Shown here in pieces: positions 13,620 through 26,400 of a stretch of DNA of 64,000 bases. The translations under genes were made by a program, and so were the position numbers. The stretch spans positions 34,510,753-34,574,752 of the forward strand of contig NC_034414.1 of NCBI RefSeq assembly GCF_002078875.1, in the 5' to 3' direction. The notes below the pieces were generated by a model. The model was not told the origin of the DNA and made no database searches. It saw only the letters and a list, made by a program, of their open reading frames with translations. This DNA comes from Numida meleagris. Taxonomy: Eukaryota; Chordata; Aves; Galliformes; Numididae. Every line of letters begins with the position of its first letter. The stretch's first letter is position 1.

Positions 13620-16600
13620 GATTATATTGTTAGAATTTTCTGTCACACACAAAAAATAAAAAGAAGTGATTTGGAAAAGAGTTGACTATTTGTTAAGACT
13701 TCCAGAATGTTTTGTTTTCGAGAGCTTGCAGCATAACCTGAATGAAGGACTTGATTCTATTACAGGAAGAGATACTTTCTCTTTTGCTAGGTAGCCCAAT
13801 AATGATATCACTTCCGAAGTGAAAAATGCCTGATAAAATTCCTTTAAGTGGATACTAGCTGTAGCTCTTGAAAGTGATAGAGACTTGGATTCTTATTTCA
13901 GTGCCAGCAAATGTCTGTCTACACGACTTCCCAAAGAAAAGATTGACAGGTATTCAGGACACCTCTGTGGTCTGATAACTTGGGTAGTCTGTCCCTTGAG
14001 GCCTGTTGTGTTTCAGACTTGTTGCTTTGAACAGAGCAAACTGTTTAACTCTGTGTTTCCTGCTTCTAAAGAGAGAACTTGGCTGTGAAGAAGGAAGGTT
14101 TGGAGGGAGAGATACGAATGTGAGGAAGCTCCTTTGTCTTTTCTGATGAAGCTGTATCCTTTTTGAATGCATATGTTGAAACTGGACATAGAATCTAGAT
14201 TACTGCTGTTTCAATTTTTTTTTTTTAACAGTTTATGGCAGTAGGGGAAGAAGTCTTTTTCCATGTCTGTATTTTTTTCTTTCAATCCAGGCCTTAATTT
14301 CCTTAGTTAAAATACCTAAAGCAAAGTAGTGAATCCAAGTAACTCAATGCCTTTCGTCATCATTATTCTGGATGAAGCTATTAATGAGCCACTTAGTTGT
14401 CTACAGTGAAATAGTCTCATGGTTTAACTGGCGCTTAATATCTCAACAAAATCACAGTGGTATACAACATTAAAGAGAAAGAAAGTGTTCCCTGTACAGT
14501 CTGTCAAGCTGTGCTACAATTTTCAGTGGGTACTAGTTAGGGCCTGTTAATGATGGGGTGCCCTACAGAGGCAGATGAGCAGTAAGTTCAGCTTCATATT
14601 AGTTTAATTACATGTTCTTGGGTAGTATCTTTGGGTTCTCCTTTTGAAGAAGTAAGTGGTCATACTAAAAATTATGCTATTTGTTTGTACTTCTTTAAAA
14701 TGCAAATCTGCCTGTGAGTGAATACTTTTTTCAGTGTGACGACTTGAATATTTAAACCAGACTTATATTTTGAAATGAAATAACTTTGATGTGTTATTCT
14801 ATCAATATCAGAATACTTTGCCTGAAATCGTTCTCACAAACAATAATTTTAAAAAATTATCTAAAAGAAACACACCTTTCAAAGGCATTTTGATGTTTTA
14901 GGGAGGGAAGTGATGCTGGCAACCAAAAAATTTTTACTACCTGCGCTGAATGATTGACAGGAACATTCATGGAGAACATCTACCTCAATGAATTTTTATC
15001 AGAAAAAGCAGTTTTTTGGGGGAAAAACTCATCAGATTATTTTCTGGTTTCATTATATATAAAAAGTCAGATTCCCCTGTACTCACTGTGCTCAAATGTA
15101 AATTTTGTTTTCATAGTTCTGTTTTCATTCTGATGTGTTATTACTGGGAAAAATATTTGGCTAAATAGGAATATCCTGTAGGGTAATTTTATTACAGGTA
15201 GATACCTTATGTATTATAGCTTTAATTTATTGTGTGTAATGTATTGGTTGTACTTAAGCAAGTTAGCTGTCAGTGTATATGTTACTTACACATATACCTA
15301 TTTTTTAAGATTGGACATGATTATAATATGTGCAGGCATCAAAAATGTTTTGCACGTAGTAGTACTTGTAAATGCTTCTACACTCTTAGGATGTTTTCTC
15401 TTGTCCTAGAAACTGCAGCAGCTTGTCAATTACTTGCAAAAATCATGCTGAAGTTGACTTGTAATTACATTTTTCTACTATAATTCTGCAAAATAGTGAG
15501 GTGTTAACTTATACTTGCATTCTCAATTTTTATTTGCTTGTTTTAAGGAGAAATTATTCTTGCCAATGAACAAATTTACTTCAATTAGCCACTTATATGT
15601 ATAAACTTAACTGTTTTGTACATAGAAAACAGTGAAGAGTGCCAGCCTTCACACTTGACTGGCACTGGTAAAATTGTTTGATATTGAAGTGGTCATCTAA
15701 GCTGAGCATAAAAAGCTGGTATGGAGATGTCAATTCAGTCAAACAATCAACCAGTTGCTTCACTTCCAGCAAGTGTTAGTAATTTTCTGTGTTCAGCAAA
15801 TATGAGCTTACTAGATGATTTTAATAGGACTGGAGATTAGTTATGCTCTAAATGTTCTACAAGGAGAAAAAGATAAGAAATTTAGTTACTTGCATAATGA
15901 GTTTGTCTATGTAAAGATTCCCATATCAGTGGATGATAATTTTGTAAATGTTATAAAAATACTCATGTTATAAATGAATATCATGGTGAAGTGAGTTAAA
16001 TAATTGAATGATGAAATGGAGAGTGAATGTAGTATGTACTGAGAAATATTAATACATTCCATGCTTCATGCAGTATTGTAATTCATGTTAATTGACAGTC
16101 CTTTAAGAAATCATAATGAATAGCCTTAAAACACCTTTAACTGTTTCCCATAGGTCAGAAATCCTTGCCATGCCATATACATCCCTAAAACTTCTAAACC
16201 GCAGCTCAGTTTTTTTGGCTTAAAAATTAAGACAGCCTCCTGCAGCAGTTTCTCAGTAGTTTCTTAAGCCAATGGGCAATTACATACTCCTATCCTGCCC
16301 TTCTGTCCCACTCCGCTTTGCTGTATAAGCTTGCTGCTTTCCAGATTACATCCAGCAATGTGAGGAATGGAGGGGAGGGTTGCAGTATTGTCCTCTTTCA
16401 ATGAGCAGAAAGAATTAAAATCAAAGCCACCAACATAAAGCAGGTAAAAAAAGCACCAGAGGATGCCTAAGTCGTGGCTTTAGGGTTTGGGGAAACAGTG
16501 TCCAGCTGACTACCACAGTTTTAAAACCTTTGCCCTCTCTGCCACTGAGTTCAGTTTGCGGACTTCAGGATTTTGTGGCTGCATGCGGCTCAATGCTTCA

Positions 16601-16699
16601 CACTCTGGAAGCATGAAGATACATTATGAATAAGAAATCCCTGCTTTTCCAGACAGGTTTTGAAATAATAAAGTTTACATTTTAAAATAAGGCAGTGAG

Positions 16700-16720
16700 G
16701 CTCCTGAAGAGTTCAGGAGC
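16700..16720. repeat. hairpin, 9-bp perfect stem, 3-nt loop
   Basis: 'gctcctgaa' and 'ttcaggagc' are exact reverse complements separated by 'gag'. No U-tract typical of a bacterial terminator follows, and the context is vertebrate non-coding DNA, so no function is assigned. Confidence 0.8.
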
Positions 16721-17126
16721 TGAGAGCAAGCTTCTCTTCTTTTACAGAAAAGCCTAGCCACAAATACCTTCATTGCCGCTCTTAAATGGAAAATTTTAAG
16801 AACTTTCCTTCTACAGGGAATACCAGATTGTTTTTCTGAGTTGTAAGGAAAAAATGTGAATTTCTCTGCAACAAGGGTCCTAGGTGTGGGTGTTCTCTGT
16901 AGCTGTATTTCATCTCCTCATCCTGACCAGTGTCAGAGATGAACTTACACCTCTGAGTTCTACCATCCCTTTTTCTCCCCATTGTCTGGTTTCTAATTAA
17001 GGGAACATCTAGGCTTGTGAGCCAACTTTGAGATCAGTCTCTATTCATATTTAGTGCTAAGTAAAGAAAAGACTTGACAAGACAAATATAAAGGCGACAT
17101 TGCATCAGAATTTATTCTAACTAATT

Positions 17127-17140
17127 TATCTATCTATCTA
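17127..17140. repeat. (TATC)n short microsatellite
   Basis: About three and a half units of TATC. Too short to be a strong microsatellite. Confidence 0.7.
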
Positions 17141-18416
17141 ATTTATTTAATCACCTTTTGGGTAGGAAAGTTTATGCAGCAGGACTTGAGATGCTAGTAA
17201 AGGGTTTCTTAAAAATACTTGTGGTTCAAATGTCTAAGAAATGGTATTCCATTTCAAATTAATAGAAACGTGTCAAATTAACTTTCTGCTATTATAAAAC
17301 ATTTAGTAAGAATGCAACATTGAGCATATCTAAAAACTAACATTTGACTTTAAGTTCCGTTTCATGACATTTTCCTTACTTTTAAAATTTTGGTAGAAAA
17401 ATCTGTTTGTATTACTGCTTTAGCTTCAAGTGTATTTTTAAAAAAGGTTCTAAATCTCATATGAACAATCAGTTGTTTTAGTTTGCATTAAAAAATTACA
17501 AATGTGCCATTACGTGTCCTCCTGCGAACTGGTCTTTCTCAATATATAAAGATATATGGGCCTAAATTATTACTAAACCAAATGCGATGAACTCATTTTT
17601 ACTATTGAGGAAGCTTTTCAGCTGATGAACCTAACAGTATAATGGTTTGCATAAGACTTTTTTTAATGTTGAAACACAGTTGTTTTGATTATGTGTTACT
17701 GGTGTGGGCTCTCTATGCCAAGAAAGAGTACAAGGGAATTTGTTCTATCTGTTGCCTTGGAGCCATTGAGAAGATTCAGCTGGAGACACCTTTGAGTGCC
17801 ATTTCTATGAATAGGAAAATAGTCCTCAAGAGTACATAGCATAATTCTTAGCTTTTTGTAAAGCTGGATTAATTTATCTGGGCAGAAGATTGCTTCCTTT
17901 GTGCAGTACTATCAGAAATGTCCACTGACTTCATTTACTTAAACTTCTTTGTATGAACAGTTCTAGTTTTGAGGGTCTTTTTCTGAATGCTTTTATTATA
18001 ATTGTGTTATAAGTCTATTTTGTTGCATACTGTGTCTAAAATGGAGCCTGGTATTTTGAGATGCAGCACAATGCTAATGCCAAGCTTGCTTTGCTGAATC
18101 TGATCAGTTGATTTGTGTTGATTAAAATTAGTTTTCTTTTGTGAAACCAGAGGTAGATGTCTAAGAGCAGATGGTCTGTTTTCTCCCTTTCCTTGAAGCC
18201 TCCTACAAGGTTGCGGTCAGAAGTACCAAATCCAACAGTCAAACAGTTCAAAAATATATTTCACAATGATGGAAATGAATGTAGTACAAGAATCTATAGA
18301 AGAATATTCCTAGAGTCTATCAATGGCTTAAAAATGAGTGTTAGGATCAGGATGAACTCATAAATAATACTTGATACTCTTCTCCATAGTACTTGTAATG
18401 AAACTTGTGTTCTTTG

Positions 18417-18432
18417 AAAAAAAAAAAAAAAG
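18417..18432. repeat. poly-A run (16)
   Basis: Uninterrupted run of 16 A. It lies about 180 bp upstream of a CR1 copy but is not part of it, because CR1 does not end in poly-A. Confidence 0.85.
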
Positions 18433-18599
18433 GAAGTGTTTTGTCTTGTTTTAAATAGCCTTTTGTGATGGCTTTTAGTGGTTTAAGTGTTAGCTTGTAT
18501 TAATCAACTCTGTATACATTCTGCTCTATACAATTAATACATGATCACAGTATTTCACATTCCAGTTGGACTGCAGTAACAGTAGTGTACAAAATGACT

Positions 18600-19282
18600 G
18601 TAGCCCCAGAATTCCTGGTGGATGAGAAGCTGAACTTGAGCCAGCAGTGTGTGCTTGCAACCTGCAAGGCCAACTATGTTCTGGGATGCATTAAAAGAGG
18701 AGTGGCCAGCAGGGAGAGGGAAGTGATCGTCCCCCCTACTCAGCTCTTGTGAGGCCCCAGGTGGAGTACTGCATCCAGGCCTGGGACCCTCAGTACAAGA
18801 AAGATGCAGAGCTCTTGAAATGGGTCCAGAGAGGGCCACTAAGATGATCAGAGGGCTGGGGCACCTCTCCTATGAGGAAAGGTTGAGGGAACTGGGTTTG
18901 TTTCGCTTGGAGAAGAGAAGGCTCCTGGGAGACCTCATTGTGCCCCTCCAGTACTTGAAGGGAGCATATAAACAGGAGGGGGAACGATTGTTTACATGAG
19001 TGGATAGAGATGGGGCAAGGGGGAATGGTTTTAAACTAAGACAGGGGAGGTTTAGGTTAGATGTTAGGAGGAAGTTTTTCACGAAGAGAGTGGTGACGCG
19101 CTAGAACAGGTTGCCCAAGGAGGTTGTGGAAGCCCCATCCCTGAAGGCATTCAAGGCCAGGCTGGATGTGGCTCTGGGCTGCCTGGTCTAGTGGTTGGCA
19201 ACCCTGTCCACGGCAGGGGTGTTGAAACTAGATGATCATTATGGTCCTTTTCAACCCAGGCCTTTATGATTCTATGAATTCT
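18600..19282 (+). mobile_element. CR1 LINE, 5'-truncated copy with intact 3' end
   Basis: This is a CR1 non-LTR retrotransposon fragment. It holds the last part of ORF2 (region after the reverse transcriptase core) plus the 3' UTR. Readable peptide blocks in order are '[11 protein letters not shown]', '[16 protein letters not shown]', '[14 protein letters not shown]', 'LSYEERLRELGLF', 'GDLIVPLQYLKG', '[18 protein letters not shown]' and 'KAFKARLDVALG'. The frame is broken by 1-base losses near 18731-18738 and near 18828, by a TGA at 18997-18999 and by a TAG at 19102-19104. The 3' end has the CR1 signature 'gatgatcattatggtcc', then 'atgattctatgaattct' octamer remnants. 5' truncation is normal for CR1 because reverse transcription starts at the 3' end. 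The exact 5' edge is uncertain by about 30 bp. The copy is inactive. Confidence 0.95.
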
Positions 19283-22200
19283 GACTGATTTCAGTGGCAG
19301 TAATTGTTATCTAGCCTTATTTAAGGATCAGGCATTAAACTAGACATACTGGCTGATGGGATCTATGCTATAAATAAAAACTTTACTGAACCAAATTAAT
19401 GTAATGGCCATAATTTAAGTCTTGAACAGTATTCTTGCATATGTCTGATTGTCATGTTGCAACATAGTTTGTCAGCAGTGGCATGTGAAGTACTGTGTGA
19501 CGTATGTTATCATAGAACAGCTACTGTTCAAGTAGTCCACTGCGGGTTTTAAATCCTGACATCCTAAAAGAGATTGTATTTTTCAAAATCAGTCATTACT
19601 CTCTTGAATATGCAAAAACAAATTCTAAAAGCAAGTAGTGTTCTACATTCTCAAATTTCTACTGGGGGGAGCAGTTACTTGCTAAATTCTTTTTTACTTT
19701 CCGTAATTAGTGTTCAGTTTTCAGAAACTTTTGAGAATATTTCAATTTTTTTTTCTTTCAAATGTGTTTTTCATAAGAATTTAGAAAATTTCTAGAGATG
19801 TGAAATCTCTTGGGATCTTGTTGCTGTTGGGTGGAAACAGTATGAAAAATTTATAAGTAGTTTTCTTTTGAGGCTTTTAAAGAAAGATAAAATAATGGAC
19901 CTTGGCTTTAATATTTTTCAGAATACTGTAAATCATTTTTTAACTCAAGACTACAACAATAAAATATAAATAATGCAGATTAGTTCTAATGACAGAGCTC
20001 AAATATATTTTCTCATATTCTTTGTCCAAACGATGAAGGGTAGATATGGCAGGGTACATGATTAAATATTCATGTTTGTTAACAGGGCAGATATTTTGGA
20101 TTGTGTATTCTGTGCAAATGACTCAAATTTTTGACTGCACTGAAACATCTTAGCTAAAGCTAAAGATCTAGTTCTCCAAGCTTATATTACATGACTTACA
20201 TATTAAAATTCTGCAGAGAATTTTAGGAAAAGTGATGTTTCTTTGTCTAAATTCACATTGCTGCCTTAGGTATTTATTTAGAACAATAACAGAAAACTAG
20301 GAGCTCTCCATGTTGCACATGGAAGTTAGTCTGTACAAACATTTTTTTGTTGTTGTTTTGAAAGAATTTTTAAAATTCTTCTTTTCTAAATGTCCAACAC
20401 TGTAATTTTAAGTGGTTCACTTTTCCTCGCTTCTGTCAATGATTGTTTTCTTTAAGAGGCATCAAGCTTAGTTTCTTTTGCCTGATATATTTACAGTTTA
20501 CACCATTTTGCTACAGTAGACAGAGAAAGAAGGATCTGTCCTTCAGTCTGTTCATGGCATAGTTTAAAAAAAAAAAAGTATAAACACCGAATTCCTGAGC
20601 TTGCTGTGAGATGGAAGGTCATTAACAGGGCACTTGAGCAGATTGGTATTACAGTCAATTGAGACGCTGAAACATCCTAAATGGCCTAATGCAGCAACTA
20701 AGTGCTTCTTAAATTCCAGAACTTTTACTTGAGCAGAGCATTCATGACCAAAGTGAATTTCCATTTCCTTTAGTAAATGCTGTTTTTATATAGTCATAGT
20801 TGTTTGATTCTATCTGCACAGCAGCACTAAACTAATTTGTCAAATAATAAACATGAAATCTGAGTCTCAGCAAAATATATATGCTTACATGTTGAATTAA
20901 TAGAAATGGCAAGAGTTTGTGTTTGTATATGTATATACAGACACAAGCAGTCAATGTACCACTGCCAGACAGAGCAGCATGCAAATTAGAATGACTTCAT
21001 CCTTTGAGAAGCTGAAGTTTCACCCATGCCCAACCAATACAGCATTATAGAAAGGATAAATTAGAAGTAATTTATGTCAGGTAAGAATGAAAGGGAGGGA
21101 AATTATTGAGCTTGATTTTGTTTGTAGTTTTTCTATTAATAAAGTATCTTTAGATCTAGCACTACTTTGTGGGAGATTTACTAGTTGCGATAGGTCTGTC
21201 TCATTCAAAGACTGTGAGAACTTGATCTGAAGGAGAGAATAAAGAAATCATCTCCCTTTGTGTAAATTCTTGGATGAAAGGTGATAGAAGCATGGTACTT
21301 CATGCTGCATATAAGGGGCTCCTGTAGTTATAATTGTGGAGAAGAGTCTACAGAAGTAAGAAAAGGGTAGCTAATGTAGGAATTTAGCTCAAATTTATAA
21401 ATTTTAATTTAGCAAGGTTGTGTGGACAGACTAGCAACTGAGTGTTAACAACAATGAATCTGAAAGGATACAGAATACTAGCGCTGTGGTAATACTGTAT
21501 GCTGTCACACTCTTGCACGGAAGTCATATTTCCGTCAATTAAAAATATGGCCTTCTAAAAGTTCAAAGAGTTTCAGAACCACTTTGAAAAAACATTTTAA
21601 AGTAGGTCTAGGGTGTCTGGCAGATGATGTTACTAAGTCTTTCTGTATTTTGGTTGCTGTTGTTGATATCTCACTTCTCAGTCCAAGGTTATCTGCTTTG
21701 TAACAAGGCATAAGAGAATATGTGGCTATGCCCCAGGTGCTCCAGTTTACTATCCAGTATCTTTTGAGATTGGGCTTGTGTTAAGATGCCAAGCTGTGAT
21801 TTGGAGTTGCTGAGTGAACAACATATGTACTCTTTTGCTGACTATGGGATCAACAGCCACCTCAGTAAAGTGCTAGCTATGAAACATCTGACAAAGAGGA
21901 GGAGGTCAGGTGTATCTCAGTGTCAGTTGTTGCCTATTTGCATGAGCCAGAGATTATTCAGTGCATGACAAACTGCCTTTCACATGTCTAACAGATTTCC
22001 ATGTTGAATTTTGTGGGATAAAGGTAGTCCTTAGTGCATGAGGACCACTTTTATCTGTTCTTCCTTTCTGAGTGAATCTTTGACACATTTTTCTCAGTTT
22101 CAACAAGCAGTTTCTAAATTTAATTGCCTTTCCTTTTGTGTGTCTGCCCTGTTGAAGTCTGCTGCTGCTATAGTCTTGACAAGTATGGCTTAAAGAATTT

Positions 22201-22937
22201 GATAGATGAAAGGCTCTTGTGCTTTAAGGACCAAAGCACAAATCCAGTGATGCAGTCAGGTGTGTCAAGGCAGGTATATCCAGCGATGGTGTTTTAGTGT
22301 GCTCTTCTCAGTAAGACCCTACTCAAATGCATTGCTCTTATCTGAAGCCAAATGTTGTACTAATCTGTGTAAAGGCCAAGACCAGAACAAAGCAAGTTGC
22401 TGTTAATAGCTTTCTCTTTTTGTCTTTCTTTCCAGTAAAACTTCCTCACTTGGAGAAGGCAGATAAAGGAGGAGTATCTGTACATATAGTTAAGTAAAGC
22501 AATGGAAAGAAAAGAAACAGTAACAATGAGATTTGGGGAAAGGGTTTGGAAAGAAGCATAAACAGAAATCTAGATATGCTCAATTCTGTCTTACATTCTT
22601 TGAATGATTACTTAAAGGCCCTTTATATTCTGATATGGAAAAAATAACTTCACTGCTGCGCACAATACAAAGTTGATTTTTGAATGAAATTTTACTTATA
22701 AATTGTTCTGATTGGGTAGGAAGTTTTGGCTTGAGCTGAATTAGTGAAAACAAAATCCAGTTTCAGTTAACTTTACCTTTATTTTAATAGCTTGATATTC
22801 TGAGGTATTGATTTCTAAAGATTCTTTTCTAGGTTTTAGTTTTTCACCCTTATCTACATGTATGTGTACTACAAATGACGATCTCAGTTTCTTAGATTGA
22901 TATTCTGGCCATCATTTCCTTTCAAAAGCGTTGTTTC

Positions 22938-22988
22938 TTTTTTTTTTTTTTTTTTTTCCTGGGGAGTTAGACAATGTGTGTGTGTGTG
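22938..22988. repeat. poly-T (20) followed by (TG)7
   Basis: A run of 20 T at 22938-22957, then 17 ordinary bases, then seven TG units at 22975-22988. These are simple repeats likely to vary in length between individuals. Confidence 0.85.
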
Positions 22989-23472
22989 CATGGTTAGTCC
23001 AGTGTGTACTGGACATGTTTGACTAATGGCACGAAAACTGGTCAGCCATGCGTCCAATGAATTTTCATCAAAGATGCATCATATCTACTACGTCTTTAAA
23101 CAGAATTAATTGATGCATGTCCAGTGATCGCTTGCTCTGTTTTTGGACACCTGACAATCTAACCAAAGCAGCTTTGACACTTGGCAGGAAGTGGAATGCT
23201 GGGAATACTAAACAAATAGTTTGAATTTTGGATGACCCTGCACAGAGCCAGGAATTGGGTTCAGTGATCCTTGTGGGTGTCATCAGACTGAGGGTATTTT
23301 ATTACTGCAAATGTACAAAAATAGGATGACTTCTGAATGACATCTGAAAAACTTAAGTTCAGACTTTGTTTTTGTCATTCAATCCCTTGTATGAGACTGA
23401 TTTCATAGATAAAATTAGAATCCTGCTACAATATTTGTAATTGTACCTGTGTAAAACTGGTGGACACTAATT

Positions 23473-23485
23473 AAAAAAAAAAAAA
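23473..23485. repeat. poly-A run (13)
   Basis: Uninterrupted run of 13 A following 'actaatt'. No element is attached. Confidence 0.8.
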
Positions 23486-26400
23486 GAAAGATTTTCAAAA
23501 TAAATATATTTTGGCTGTTTGCTGAAAGCTAAGAGAATTAAAATAGATATCCAGAGTCAGCAGTTCTCTGTATCAGGACAACAACAGGAATTGCTTCTTC
23601 TTATATTTATTTTGCCCTCTTTACAGTGCGATGAAGTCTATGGAAGAAGAGTTTTACAAAACATTGCTAAAATCAAGATCCAAATAATCTGAGGATGGTA
23701 CCTTTTATTTATTGCTTATCAGCATTTTGCAGTTTGCATACCTGAAGTCTAATCCTGTATTAAAGTTGGTCTCAAATCACATAGGATTAGTTGTTTATTA
23801 TGGCACAAGATTCATTTCTCAGGGGATCTCATTTCAACTATCATGTAACATGCTGCTTATCTGTCGATCTTTTGAACTTTCAGGTCTCTGCATTTGTTCC
23901 TCTACCATGGCTTTGTAGCCAGCTATTAAAGTCGTAATAGCATAGTTTACTGCTGATAATATTTCGGTACGTTCAGTAACAGAGGATATGCCTTATAAAA
24001 ATATTATGTTCACCTTGTAGTTTTCCTCAGTTACTTTACTTCTGAGGTACATGGGATTCTTTAAGAAATCCTGGGTACTGGAAATCAGATTGAAGAAAGT
24101 TTACCCAGTAGCTACAGTGCACAACTTCAGTTAAAATTTTGTCTGAGTTAGCATTTCAGGAGTTGAAAAAATACTTAATAAAGTATGTATGAATACTGCA
24201 TATCAATTGTTTCAAATGAAGTATTCCCAATAGCATTAAAGCCTTGTTCCTCAACCAGTAATAAGTAGCTATATGACAATAAAATATACACAAAAACAAA
24301 AAGCCCATGAAATAAACTAGACAAACTTCCATGATAGATTACGTAGAAACATTTTAAGAGTATTAAATGCCTTGTCTGTGACCTACTAATCAAGAAATAA
24401 TTAAAATTAACTATTAGTGCTTAATTTTTTTAATTTGAAGATGTGACACTAATCTGTATTAAATAATACTAATGTTCTTATTTCATTAAGTCTAGGATGA
24501 AAAATTTGCTCTTGTGGTTGTCATGTAGATATCAGTCCTTTATTGCATGATGTAGTTACTAAACCCCAGCGGTAGGCTTCAGAATCTGAAAAAACACTGG
24601 AAGAAGGATCTTAGTAGTTATTGTTTGTGGTGTAGCATTTTAGTTATCTCTTTAGAACATCCAAAAAACTTAGAAAATCTTTTATTTTTGTGTGAATGAC
24701 AACAATAATCATCAAAAGTAGAACACCAAATTTCCTTAGAAATAGAGTGACATAGAGACAGAATGGAGCAATTCAAAACAGATTAGTTGAAACAAGTAGC
24801 TTCTAGGAAGTAAACGTTTATCTTTTTAATTATTAGATTTTTTTTTTTCCAATCAGTTATTGATTTCTTGCTGCATTGAAGTTAACTTTTGGAATGTAAT
24901 ACACTATTTTATTTCTGAAATCTTCCTGGAATGTAGTCCCCCCCTTTTTTATCACCCAGAGTATTCTTTCTCCAGGTTTATGAAATATGGAATGTAGTAA
25001 CAAATCTCACATGAGCAAACCAGTATTCATGCTGTATTGGCAACAGTACATCAAGAATAAACGTCATGTCATGGATAGAGTAGGATGTTGACGTGTGATC
25101 TGTATTTCTTCCTACCTTTCTTCCTACCTTACAGCAACCCTAAAATAAGACTGAAGTCATTAGACTTGAGTTTTTGTACACACTGGTGAATATACAGCCC
25201 TGAAATCAAGGGCATCACTTTTGTCTTCATCTAGCTCTCTTGTTGAACTTTTAGCAAGTGGCTTCACTGGCAGATTGGAGACTAAAAAAAGTAAAACTGG
25301 ATTAAAAAAAACTGACTGAAAATATTTAAGTATACAGAGCAAACTGTTCCTGAGTGAATTACTAATGTAGTAAATTTTCCTTACACCCAAGTCCACAGAG
25401 TTCCTGACAGGAATATCCATGAATAGGCTTTAAATACTTCATTATTTTGAATTTAATTTCAATACTTGTAAAGATGTTAAATACATAGACCACACTACTG
25501 CAAATTTGCAGTCTGCTTGGAATCTGGAGCCTCTGTCATCTCCTAGAGCCTAAGACATTTTTGTGTTCATCCAAACCTGGACTGCCTTGAAGGCTGGAGA
25601 GTCATAGTTGTAGCATTCCAAGTAGAAGGCTTGTCTTGAAGATAAAAGACTTCCTTACTTGGTTTATCTTGACTGTTTCAAGTCTTTCTAAATTATGAGG
25701 TATGCTAATGCAGCCTTGGGGGTTTAAATTTCTATGTCCTGGGCTCCTTTTGGAGAAGCCTTCTGACTGGGATCTGGATCTGACAGGATCCCAGGATCTT
25801 GTCTCTCTTTCTCACTCCATGGTTTGTGAAGTATCCGCTGGGAATTTTTGTCACAATCTCATCATAGCCAGGGTTAGTTTTTAATGTTCCTTTAAGGGTT
25901 CCTGCCCTCTCACAGGGCAGATATAAGGTCTTAATGTAAGATCTTTATCTATTTGCAATTCTGGTATGAATGGTAATTATTTGTTTCTTCTCTAGTTTAT
26001 TGTTCTCCCCTTTGGCTCTACTAAAACGTGTATGAAAGAATAAAATGTAGAGAGCTCCCAGGGTGGCTGAGGAATGCAAGTTCTTGCCCACATGCAAAAC
26101 TGTGCCTTGGATCACTAAAGAGCTGGCTCACCTTTGATATTTGTAGCTAAACTCCAAAATCTTTCCTGAATGTTTGCAGTACAATTACTTGGAGTAACAA
26201 ATGCCATGAGTGTAAAACTGGCTACAAACTGCAGAGCTCATCCAAGTCTGCTGATGACCAAGGTAAGGCAGTTAAGATTGAAATAAGGTCTGTAGTTTTA
26301 CAGGGACTCCCAAGAAAAAATTATTTCCATGTTATTATTTCTCATAATGGTTGTGTATTCTCACAAAGTAATAGCTTCTGAAAGGTAATGTTCTCCCCTT

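Larger units (their letters stand above)
11231..18599. other. non-coding DNA, no gene recognised
   Basis: No CR1 copy and no coding region is recognised here. The stretch contains a T run (12359-12375), a CAA-rich run (13230-13251), a near-palindrome (13319-13341), an AT hairpin (13592-13619), a small GC-containing hairpin (16700-16720), a short TATC run (17127-17140) and an A run (18417-18432). Part of it (11.2-12 kb) is less AT-rich than the rest, without an identifiable cause. Confidence 0.65.

Noticed and set aside
16700..16720. Hairpin considered as a transcription terminator
   Set aside because: There is no following T-tract, and the window is vertebrate DNA, where this terminator type is not used.
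18555..18839. 94-codon minus-strand open frame
   Set aside because: It is antisense to the plus-strand CR1 copy, whose own coding blocks are clearly readable.
20975..20992. Octamer-type transcription-factor word 'atgcaaat'
   Set aside because: A single 8-base motif is expected by chance in 64 kb and has no supporting context.
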